Below are positions 1 to 7,205 of a DNA stretch of 38,069 nucleotides, piece after piece. The DNA lies in the NCBI GenBank assembly GCA_002049795.1, contig MUKC01000028.1, positions 1-38,069 on the forward strand, written 5' to 3'. Below the pieces are notes generated by a model. That model saw only the letters and a program-made list of their open reading frames with translations, did not search any database and was not told where the DNA came from. The position numbers and the translations under genes were made by a program. Numbering within the stretch: position 1 is the stretch's first letter; each line of letters starts with the position of its first letter. The stretch is from Desulfobacca sp. 4484_104. Its GTDB lineage: Bacteria > Desulfobacterota > Desulfobaccia > Desulfobaccales > Desulfobaccaceae.

Positions 1-62
1 GTCAAGAGGTTTTCCGGACCGACGAGGGCTTGCAGACGGCGCCGACATTCAGAATTAATCAT
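1..62 (-). CDS. Probable FAD-linked oxidase (GlcD-like), 5' end only
   Basis: A minus-strand ATG at 62 opens a frame that runs off the left edge; about 20 residues are visible, ending in a segment reading LQALVGPENLLT. That short helix followed by 'GPENVLT' is typical of the N-terminus of glycolate/lactate oxidase GlcD-type FAD-binding subunits, which oxidise 2-hydroxy acids. No strong Shine-Dalgarno precedes the ATG, so the exact start is uncertain. It would lie downstream of the cytochrome c remnant and the DapA-like gene on the same strand. The call rests on a very short N-terminal match; the FAD domain lies outside the window. Confidence 0.5.
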   Translation of the reverse strand, partial: MINSECRRRLQALVGPENLL

Positions 63-131
63 ATGATTACTGTATCTTGAATACCTGAGAAAGGCAAGCG
101 CGGGCCAGCGCAGTTTCTTCCCTTTAAAAGC

Positions 132-155
132 TTGATAGGGGCGGGGTCTCCCTGA
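132..155. repeat. Short GC-rich repeat sharing the TTGATAGG start
   Basis: This stretch begins TTGATAGGGGCGGGG and resembles the two elements near 32.2 kb that also begin TTGATAGG followed by a GC-rich block. It lies between the cytochrome c remnant and the GlcD-like start. Its dyad is imperfect, so it may be a diverged member of a REP-like family or a chance match. Confidence 0.3.
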
Positions 156-165
156 CCATGTTGAA

Positions 166-339
166 CTATTTAAGAGTTTGCAGATAATTGATCAGGGCTG
201 ACAACTCTGCTGGCTTTAAAAAGGCAAAGCTGGGCATCCCGGTGCGCGGCTGACGGCTGGCGGGTCGGGTTAATTGCTGTTCCAGATCGGACCTGGCCAG
301 ACGCTGGCCGACGTTGCCAAGGGTATTTTCCCTTGGGAT
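166..339 (-). pseudogene. Cytochrome c C-terminal remnant
   Basis: Minus-strand frame from 339 down to the TAG at 166 encodes 57 residues with the signature of a class I cytochrome c C-terminus: GNVGQRLA, then a helix, then TGMPSFAFL (the methionine that would be the distal haem ligand), then a final helix ELSALINYLQTLK. No in-frame CxxCH haem-attachment motif precedes it; an in-frame TAA stands at 340-342 and the adjacent frame carries only a damaged W-C-N-H. The gene has probably lost its 5' half and been frameshifted, with the DapA-like gene now abutting it. A 65-residue frame overlapping it (367 to 170) has a good ribosome-binding site but is out of frame with the cytochrome-like sequence. 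Confidence 0.55.
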
Positions 340-363
340 TTAGATGGTTACACCACGCGCTAT

Positions 364-1320
364 TCATCGCCGGACCTCCATTAAATCCAACAGGGTTTCC
401 TTTGCCCCGGCCGCGGCGGGAATCGTCGCTGGACCGGTAGTGTCATGTTTAATGATCTTTAATTCCTGTAGCGCAGTTTTCAGCAGGGCTGCCGGGGCAG
501 ACTCATAGCATTGTGCCAGGCGCAGCAATCCGGTGCTTAATTTCCACAACCGGGCCTGGGCACCCGGTTGCTGGGCTAAGTCCTCCGGATGCTGACAGGC
601 GTGGGTAACTTCTTGCCAGGCCGCGGGGTAGAGTTGAGCCCCGACGGAAACCAGGCCGTGCGAACCTGGGCGGCTCAAGAAGCGGGATTCATTGCCCTCA
701 TATAAGGCAAAATCAGGTCGGCTTAAGGCGGCCCGATGGTAATTCAGAAAACGGCTCATCTCCCCCCGAAAGATCAATCCCTTAATTTCCGACAAGCCGG
801 TGAGCTTTTTAAATACCGCAGTACGCAGATTGGGGTGCTTCCAGGGCTTAGCGCGGCGCTGAACGAAGTCCGGCTGATTGAGCAACACCAGCGGGTGTTT
901 GACCGCGGTCAAAAATTGCTGGTAAGAGGCCGGCAGGCCGCGATTGCTGTGGTACCAGAGGGGCAGGTCCAGCCAATAGAGCTGGTAATCATAATATCGG
1001 TTCTGGCAAGCGGCCTCAAACTCCTGAATCAGGTCCCAGGTCTTGTCCCTGGTATCAGCAGTGACGCCGAAGAACAGGGGACCGGGGCCGGGCCACAGCT
1101 CTATTAAGCGGCGGAGCAGTTCCAGGCGCAGCGAGTCAGGCAACCCCAGAGCTTCCCCCAGCCCGGGCGAACCGGCCACGATGCCCTGGGCATAGGGGGC
1201 CACGTGGTCCACCAGGCGGGCCAGTCCCTCAGCGTCTAAACTGCCGGTGGCGGTAAGCGGCGTCACCAGTTCGATTATCAGTCCGGCGGGCAGGGCCGGG
1301 GTGGCGGATAACTCTGACAT
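364..1320 (-). CDS. DapA/N-acetylneuraminate lyase superfamily protein, atypical
   Basis: A 318-residue TIM-barrel aldolase of the dihydrodipicolinate synthase superfamily, slightly longer than the usual ~290-300. The phosphate/carboxylate loop appears as GSPGLGE (residues 50-56) where classical members have GTTGES, and the Schiff-base lysine is probably Lys180 in SEIKGL. The normally conserved catalytic tyrosine of the YNxP motif is replaced: the sequence reads LLNQPDF at 146-152, with Leu147 in its place. It is therefore unlikely to be a true DapA; related uncharacterised 'dihydrodipicolinate synthase family' proteins are a better description. The substrate is unknown. The start at 1320 has no clear Shine-Dalgarno. 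No operon partner is intact: only the cytochrome remnant lies downstream. Confidence 0.82.
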   Translation of the reverse strand: MSELSATPALPAGLIIELVTPLTATGSLDAEGLARLVDHVAPYAQGIVAGSPGLGEALGLPDSLRLELLRRLIELWPGPGPLFFGVTADTRDKTWDLIQEFEAACQNRYYDYQLYWLDLPLWYHSNRGLPASYQQFLTAVKHPLVLLNQPDFVQRRAKPWKHPNLRTAVFKKLTGLSEIKGLIFRGEMSRFLNYHRAALSRPDFALYEGNESRFLSRPGSHGLVSVGAQLYPAAWQEVTHACQHPEDLAQQPGAQARLWKLSTGLLRLAQCYESAPAALLKTALQELKIIKHDTTGPATIPAAAGAKETLLDLMEVRR

Positions 1321-1984
1321 GGCGGCAATCTATCCCGTGTTTGCTAAAGGTCTTTTATCTTAAGAAATAGCAATGGATCCGAGATCCTATGGATTGACTA
1401 CAGGATACCGGGCTGGGGGTAATTCATCAATAAAAAAACGATTTTTGGGTTAATTTGGGGGACACCAACCATAGGCCTGGATCAACAGCTAGCAACTTAT
1501 AACTTAAAACTAGGGAAAATTCTCTCCGTTTTTCATGTGGATTGACAAAATGTATTATATGAGTTAAAAACTCTGCTATTCAATCGATCACGGTTGTTTG
1601 GGTCTAGAGCCTGATAAGATTGCAACCGCTGATATTTGGTGACTATAGTAGGTGCAGCAATTATCAACCTGATGTTGTTGTGGAGATGGCCAGATTCAGT
1701 AGCCGGGAGCCAGCTCTGAGTGAAATGCCACTGGATATCCAGGTCCAACCCTCCCCTGGGGCTAGCGATTGAGATCAACTGGCCTAGTATCGTAGTTCAG
1801 TTCAAGTAGATTTCCCTCCTCGGGAATAAACAAAGTGCTCCCTTTAACCAGCGTCTCAGGCAAACCCTGGCCCGGTGATGTTGTTTCCCGGCGGCGGTAA
1901 GGGTGCTGGTGTCAGGCAGTAAGCTGCTGCCTCCCAATTTAGTTGTATTTGTCAAGATTTTAAAAGGTTAAGGAGAATCCGGCA
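1321..1984. other. Long intergenic region upstream of the oxidoreductase gene
   Basis: 664 bases without a convincing gene. It is more AT-rich than its neighbours near 1340-1640. A possible sigma-70 promoter lies at 1530-1558, followed by a small GAGTT-AAA-AACTC palindrome at 1561-1573. Closer to the gene a stem AGGCAG/CTGCCT (1914-1919 with 1927-1932) can form. An AAGGAG Shine-Dalgarno precedes the ATG at 1985. I recognise no riboswitch; the long leader, if transcribed from 1530, would be about 400 nt. Confidence 0.5.
1530..1558 (+). promoter_or_regulatory. Candidate sigma-70 promoter for the 2-oxoacid oxidoreductase
   Basis: TTTTCA (1530-1535) is separated by 17 nt from TATTAT (1553-1558). 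An alternative TTGACA sits at 1542-1547 with a poor downstream box. The palindrome GAGTT-AAA-AACTC at 1561-1573 would fall near the start site and could be an operator. This is a pattern match only. Confidence 0.3.
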
Positions 1985-4900
1985 ATGAGTGCAAGAATAG
2001 AAATTAACCAGCTGCAGAAGCAGTTACCGTACCATCAGCTCAAGGAGAAAAAAAGCAGAATAATTCAGTTTGACTGGACCGCGGAGTGGGAAAGATTTGA
2101 TGGCAAAAAGCTGTTTAGTTTTGACCTGGCTTCGATCTCGCCAGAAAAGTTAGAGGCCATGCGAGAGCGCCGGGAAGTCTTGATGGACGGCAATCAAGGG
2201 GCGCTGTCGGTGCTGACCAGATTGGTAGACGGGTTATGCGGTTACCCGATTACTCCCTCCACCCCGATTGCCGAAAATTTCGCCCGAGCCGCAGCCGATG
2301 GCCAGAAAAACTTATTCGGTAACGAGTTGATGTATTTTCAGCCCAGCGATGAACTTTCGGCCATCGCCGCGGTGGAGGCCATGGCCGTCCAGGGGGGGCG
2401 CTACGTCGATAACACCTCCTCGCAAGGCCTGCTGCTCAAGACCAAAAATCTGTTCTCGGTAGCGGGTAAACGGCTGCCGGTCATCATGACGGTTATGTCG
2501 CGGGAAGTCAATAAAGGCTCCCTCAGCATTCACTGTGGCCATACCGATTTCTATGCCGTGCGCAATGCCGGATGGGCCCAATTAGTTTCGGGAGACAATC
2601 AAGAATTGCATGAACTCCTGCCGATCGCCTTTAAAGTAGCCGAACTCCGCCAGGTAATGTTACCGTGCATGGTGATCGGCGATGGTTTTATCAAAAGTCA
2701 TGCTTTGGAAAATATTAAAGAGTTGTCTGATGAATTTTTGAAATATTTTGTGGGTTTTCCCAATCGATTGTACCAGCCCGACTTTAAGAATGTGACCCTG
2801 ACCGGCACCTTTACTGACTCAGATCTGACCATGGAAGGGCAGGTGGCCCAGGATTACGCCTACCGGTATTTTCGCCGGGGCTTTATCGCGGCCATGAACC
2901 TCATGAACCAGATTTTGGGCACCAACCTCAAGGTGGTGGAAAATTATCGTACCGAGGATGCCGATCTGGTTATTGTTATCCTGGGCTCCGCGGCCGGCGT
3001 GGTCAAAGACGTGGTAGATTATTATCGCGATACTACTGGCTTAAAAATTGGTATGGTCCGACCGGTGTTGTTTACCCCGCCGTGTTACGAAGAACTGGCC
3101 TACGGGATTCGCCAGGCCAAGGTGATTTCCGTACTGGAGCGCTCTGCCAAGACCCATAATCAGTTACTCCTGGGGGATATTCAGGCGGCTTTACAGATTT
3201 CCCACCGAGCCGCCCGGGAGGGCCGCGAAGAGCACCAGATCTATGGGCGCGACTTTATGCCCACCCTGCTGCATGGGGTCTATGGCTTGGGAAGCAAAGA
3301 CTTTAATAAGTACGATGTGGCCGCGGTAATTGAGAACATGAAAGCCTGCTTGGATAAGAAGCCCGGTTTTCTGCGGGATTTCTATGTGGGAGTCGAAGGG
3401 CCTTATACCCTCAGACCGGCGCCGCTACCGGCCTACCCGGAGCGCGAGTTGGGGATGACCTTTATCGGCGTGGGTGCTGAAGGGGTTAAAACCGCCCTGG
3501 AATCCGCCGGACTTATTTATGTCGAAGCCAGTACCAATGGCCATAATTATATCCAGTCCGGGGCGCGTTACGGCGCGGCGAGGAAGGGAGCGCCAGTTTT
3601 TATGAATCTGCGCATCAGTCCGCGTCCTATCCGCAACAGCTCTGAGCTTACCGAGCGCGATGTCCTGGCCTTTTTCAATGAAAAGTTTTTATCTGATGAA
3701 ATTCTCCGGGAATATGTCGGTGGTCTGAAAGAAAACGGCCTGCTGGTGATCAATAGCTTGAGAAGCAGCGAGGAAATTCTGGCCTCTTTTCCGGAGCAGG
3801 TCCAGGCCCTGATCAAATATCGCAAAATTAAGCTGGTTCCCATTAACGCTACCTGGGTGGCCTTAAAACACATTAACCGGAACCTGCCGGGCTCCCCGAT
3901 CTTGGGATTAATTAATAAAGAAGTGGGGATTCTTCCCGAGGAAGAGTTCGAACTCCGATTAAAAAAGATCTTGGAGAAAAAGCTGGCCGGGAAGAAAGGC
4001 CAGGAGATTATTGAGGCCAATCTGACTTTACTCAGGTATGGGGCAGAATTTGGCGAGGATGGTTCTGGAACCGAGAAGCGGGGTGTGGCCAAGGCCTTAA
4101 ATACCGAACGGGATCGCTATCTGGCGCCGCAGCCGGAAGATTTTGGCCAGGGGCCGGGTGCCGCCGGGTTAGTGGTGACTCCCAGTGAAAAAGACGAACT
4201 GGGGACCATCAAACCGGTAAATCTCGTTGAGGATTATCAGGGCACCTTTTACCAGGAAATGGTCAAACCGATCTCCGAAGGCAAGCAGGTGCCCTGGAAT
4301 CGCTTCCTGCCCGTGGTTCCGGCGGCCACCAGCCGTTATCGGGATATGAGTTTCATCGGCACCCAGTTGCCGGTTTATGATCCCACTAAATGTGTGGCTT
4401 GTGGCCGGTGTACTGCCTCCTGCCCGGATGCAGCGCTCTATTCGACGATTACCGAACGGCCCATCCCGGAGGAGGCGCGGCGTTATTTCAAGATCTTCAA
4501 CAAACCGCCCAAAGGCATCCCATGGAGCAGTTTCGCCCTGAACATCGACGTCGATCCGGGGGCCTGCAAAGGTTGTGGTGTCTGCGCCCAGGTCTGCCCC
4601 ACGGATGCCATGCATATGGTGGATAAAACCAAGCTATCGGACACCGATTTTCTGCCCCCCGAGTATCGGGAATTTGACCAGACTTACGCGGTGGCCCCCT
4701 ATGTGGATCAGATGACCATCATGCACCAGGTGTTGTTTGTCTTTTCCAAACTCTATCCGGGTCGCCACACCCTATGTCCGGGCTGTAGTGAAGGGGTCAT
4801 CAACCTGCTGACCTTCTATGCCGCTGAATCTCTGCGCAACCATCCCGAGGGCATTGCCACCTTTTACCAGGGTTTGAAAATCCTGTCGGAGAAGACCAAG

Positions 4901-5866
4901 CATGAGATTGAACACATGCTGGATTACGGCTTCACCATTTATACCATCAATGCCACCGGCTGCAACCAGGTGTCGGAGTTGGTCAATCCCTACAATACCC
5001 GGATTTACGAGGGCGGGCATTATGGCTTTGGCACCGCCTCGGCCGCGGCGTTGGGGGCGAAATTCAGTCTGGACCAGGCTTATAATAATCGCTTCAACGA
5101 TGTCTTGACCAAAATCATCGTGCTGGCGGGTGATGGGGCGATCTACGACATTGGCAATGGCCCCTTCAACCATGCCCTGGGTGAAAATTATGACATCACC
5201 TGGGTGATTTATAACAATGAAGGCTACATGAATACCGGCATGCAAAAATCCGGGGCCACCCGTTTCGGCAGCGACCGCTCAACCTCACCCATTGGCCGCA
5301 AATTTGCCGGCAAGACTACCCTGCACCGCCGGATCATCAGCCAGGCGATGGGCATCTCCCATGTCTACGCCGCGAAATTGACCATCGACAATCCGCTCTA
5401 CGCCATTAAGATCCTGAAAGAGGCCATCGCCTATAATGGTCCTTCAATGGTAGAGTTCTTCTCTTTCTGCCCCCAGGGTCATCAGAGCCACGATTGGGCC
5501 GGGCCGTTGATCTCCCGGATGATGGTGGAATCCCGCAAATGGCAAATCGCGGTACGCCGGCCTTTCCAACGCATTGATATTTCGGCCAATCCAGAACCGG
5601 AGGCCATTTATCCGGGCGAGGGCAAGTCTTTCAAGCGCGGCATCAAGCGGGATGCGGCGACCTTTTATGATGTGGTCAGCATGCTGGGGCAGTACAATCA
5701 GCACATCAAGACGGTGGATAGCGGGGTGATCCCGGAGATTGTCCGGATCAATGAAACCGTCAGCCTGTTCCGCTGGCTGCGTAACCAGTACATGGCCGGT
5801 TACCGGGATACCATGCCCACCGAAGAAGAAGTGGAGCGCATCGTGGAGGAACGTTATCGGCTGTAA
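1985..5866 (+). CDS. Fused 2-oxoacid (pyruvate-type):ferredoxin oxidoreductase
   Basis: A single 1293-residue chain carrying all modules of pyruvate:ferredoxin oxidoreductase, which cleaves a 2-oxoacid with CoA to acyl-CoA, CO2 and reduced ferredoxin. After a ~70-residue extension the alpha domain shows YPITPSTPIAE and SSQGLLL; a gamma-like domain (about 480-690) contains LRISPRPI. Two [4Fe-4S] ferredoxin motifs follow (Cys803-806-809-813 and Cys861 onward). The TPP/beta domain has CPGC (931-934), GDG (1049-1051) and a downstream NNEGYMNTG, plus further cluster-ligand cysteines in TGCNQ and FCPQGH. It is longer than typical NifJ (~1170-1200) and divergent, so pyruvate as substrate is inferred. 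The start is set by AAGGAG. It stands alone, closed by a strong terminator. Confidence 0.87.
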   Translation: MSARIEINQLQKQLPYHQLKEKKSRIIQFDWTAEWERFDGKKLFSFDLASISPEKLEAMRERREVLMDGNQGALSVLTRLVDGLCGYPITPSTPIAENFARAAADGQKNLFGNELMYFQPSDELSAIAAVEAMAVQGGRYVDNTSSQGLLLKTKNLFSVAGKRLPVIMTVMSREVNKGSLSIHCGHTDFYAVRNAGWAQLVSGDNQELHELLPIAFKVAELRQVMLPCMVIGDGFIKSHALENIKELSDEFLKYFVGFPNRLYQPDFKNVTLTGTFTDSDLTMEGQVAQDYAYRYFRRGFIAAMNLMNQILGTNLKVVENYRTEDADLVIVILGSAAGVVKDVVDYYRDTTGLKIGMVRPVLFTPPCYEELAYGIRQAKVISVLERSAKTHNQLLLGDIQAALQISHRAAREGREEHQIYGRDFMPTLLHGVYGLGSKDFNKYDVAAVIENMKACLDKKPGFLRDFYVGVEGPYTLRPAPLPAYPERELGMTFIGVGAEGVKTALESAGLIYVEASTNGHNYIQSGARYGAARKGAPVFMNLRISPRPIRNSSELTERDVLAFFNEKFLSDEILREYVGGLKENGLLVINSLRSSEEILASFPEQVQALIKYRKIKLVPINATWVALKHINRNLPGSPILGLINKEVGILPEEEFELRLKKILEKKLAGKKGQEIIEANLTLLRYGAEFGEDGSGTEKRGVAKALNTERDRYLAPQPEDFGQGPGAAGLVVTPSEKDELGTIKPVNLVEDYQGTFYQEMVKPISEGKQVPWNRFLPVVPAATSRYRDMSFIGTQLPVYDPTKCVACGRCTASCPDAALYSTITERPIPEEARRYFKIFNKPPKGIPWSSFALNIDVDPGACKGCGVCAQVCPTDAMHMVDKTKLSDTDFLPPEYREFDQTYAVAPYVDQMTIMHQVLFVFSKLYPGRHTLCPGCSEGVINLLTFYAAESLRNHPEGIATFYQGLKILSEKTKHEIEHMLDYGFTIYTINATGCNQVSELVNPYNTRIYEGGHYGFGTASAAALGAKFSLDQAYNNRFNDVLTKIIVLAGDGAIYDIGNGPFNHALGENYDITWVIYNNEGYMNTGMQKSGATRFGSDRSTSPIGRKFAGKTTLHRRIISQAMGISHVYAAKLTIDNPLYAIKILKEAIAYNGPSMVEFFSFCPQGHQSHDWAGPLISRMMVESRKWQIAVRRPFQRIDISANPEPEAIYPGEGKSFKRGIKRDAATFYDVVSMLGQYNQHIKTVDSGVIPEIVRINETVSLFRWLRNQYMAGYRDTMPTEEEVERIVEERYRL

Positions 5867-5965
5867 CTCTGCCTACCTGTTTGGGCTTTGCACCCAGAGA
5901 AAGACTGCATAAGGGGGCAAAGGTTGTAGTAAGGTCAGGTCGATAAAATTAGTAAGTTAACGACT

Positions 5966-5992
5966 AAGGGGAGAGACAATGTCTCTCCCCTT
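5966..5992 (+). terminator. Strong hairpin after the oxidoreductase gene
   Basis: A perfect 12-bp stem (AAGGGGAGAGAC pairing with GTCTCTCCCCTT) closes a 3-nt AAT loop about 100 nt after the oxidoreductase stop. It is followed by a T-rich TTCATCTTTC. The convergent small gene at 6032-6265 ends just beyond it, so it may terminate both directions. Confidence 0.75.
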
Positions 5993-6031
5993 CATCTTTC
6001 AATCAGCTTTAGAGAAACTACAGGACGTTAT

Positions 6032-6265
6032 CTAAAAGTAAAGCTCATCGCTGTCCTCCAAGATGCCCTTATGGATAAATTTATATAGACTGCCGATCCA
6101 TTCTAACTCATTTTCCAGTTCGGAATTGGCAAAGATCCATTCTCCGTCACGATCTTTGGCAATCACCACGATTTCTTCGATGTCATCCATTTCCTGATAG
6201 AAACGTTCGATGACCTCCTTGACGGAACGCTGGGCCTTCTCAAAGGGAATGATATTTTTTTTCAT
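6032..6265 (-). CDS. Small acidic hypothetical protein
   Basis: A 77-residue protein, strongly acidic in its second half, with a predicted helix (KAQRSVKEVIERFYQEMDD), a beta segment EEIVVIAKD and a Trp-containing middle. No cysteines or membrane segments. No family recognised. Codon usage and composition look protein-like, and it is bounded by the terminator on one side and a ~95-nt gap before the hydrolase gene on the other. No good Shine-Dalgarno is visible directly before the ATG (a GGAGG lies ~45 nt upstream), so the start is uncertain. Confidence 0.6.
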   Translation of the reverse strand: MKKNIIPFEKAQRSVKEVIERFYQEMDDIEEIVVIAKDRDGEWIFANSELENELEWIGSLYKFIHKGILEDSDELYF

Positions 6266-6362
6266 GGCGATTTTGGTTCGACTCGACCTCTGGACTGAGG
6301 CTGACGGACCACCTCCTTTTAGTTATGCCCACCGCGGTTAAGGCGAGGGTCTAGTTATTCAT

Positions 6363-7205
6363 TTAGGACGATCGTTGCAAAAAATCAATGATTATTTTAT
6401 TGACCCGCAGTGGATCCTCCTCCTGGGGGGCGTGGCCGACCTGAGGTAGCAGGTGCAATTCGGCCTGGGGCAGAGCCGCCTGCAGCCAGTGCGCCTGGAC
6501 GGGTGGCAGGATACGATCTTCCTCGCCCCAGATCAGGGTGGTCGGTTGGCGGATTGCCGCCAATAAGGCCAGAATCTGGTCCAGGGGCCAGGGGTGTAAA
6601 TTTTGGCACAGCGCCCGCAAGGTCAACCGTCTCTTGAGGCTTCGCAGCGGCCGGGCATAACCGGCGATCACTTCCGGGGTGATCAACCGGCGATCATGGT
6701 AGGCCAGTCGCAAGGCCCAGGGCATAATCCAGGGCCCCATAAGCAGCGCTACCAGCCAGCTCACGACCGGCAGTCGCAAGGGATAAAAAATATAGGGCAT
6801 GCGGGAAAGCATCACCGCCGGGGCTAGGAGGATAAGGGCAGACACCCGCTCTGGACAGCGCTGGGTCACCAGCAGGGCCACGCTTCCCCCCAACGAATTA
6901 CCGGCCAGGGCGGTGCGTTCTATTCCCCAGGCATCCATAAAATCTGCTACATCCTGAACCAGGGCCGTCAGAGTATAATCATCGCAGACTGACGCGGGGG
7001 AATTTCCACAGCCCTTCAGATCCAGTGCCATAACCCGAAAATATTGGCCTAAAGGTTCCAGGTTGTGCCGCCAGGAAAAAATTGAAGCTCCTAAGCCATG
7101 CAGGAGGAGCAGGTTGGGACCTTGTCCAGACTGTCGATAATGCCATCTGGCCCGCGGCTCCGGCCAGGGCCGCTTAACTAGAGTGGTGCGCACTGAAAGC
7201 TTCAT
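6363..7205 (-). CDS. Alpha/beta hydrolase fold protein
   Basis: A serine hydrolase of the alpha/beta fold, ~280 residues from the ATG at 7205. The oxyanion motif LLLHGLG precedes the nucleophile elbow AGNSLGGS; the late Asp lies in EEDRILPP and the catalytic His in GHAPQEED, giving a complete Ser-Asp-His triad. A hydrophobic cap region (about 145-180, with PWIMPWALRL) could bind a lipophilic substrate. The frame is open back to an ATG at 7253, but that would extend further into the preceding gene, which ends at 7174; neither start has a clear ribosome-binding site. It is the last gene of the pyrR operon. Substrate unknown. Confidence 0.82.
   Translation of the reverse strand: MKLSVRTTLVKRPWPEPRARWHYRQSGQGPNLLLLHGLGASIFSWRHNLEPLGQYFRVMALDLKGCGNSPASVCDDYTLTALVQDVADFMDAWGIERTALAGNSLGGSVALLVTQRCPERVSALILLAPAVMLSRMPYIFYPLRLPVVSWLVALLMGPWIMPWALRLAYHDRRLITPEVIAGYARPLRSLKRRLTLRALCQNLHPWPLDQILALLAAIRQPTTLIWGEEDRILPPVQAHWLQAALPQAELHLLPQVGHAPQEEDPLRVNKIIIDFLQRSS

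Noticed and set aside
170-367. 65-residue minus-strand frame with a GGAGG and an ATGA overlap with the DapA-like stop
   Set aside because: The real similarity (cytochrome c tail) is in another frame of the same DNA; this frame's sequence looks random.
1533-1778. 81-residue minus-strand frame in the intergenic region
   Set aside because: No ribosome-binding site, no recognisable pattern, and it lies over the candidate promoter; low-complexity AT-rich DNA.
3568-4092. 174-residue minus-strand frame inside the oxidoreductase gene
   Set aside because: Antisense shadow of a well-conserved coding region, Ser/Arg/Pro-rich like other antisense frames.
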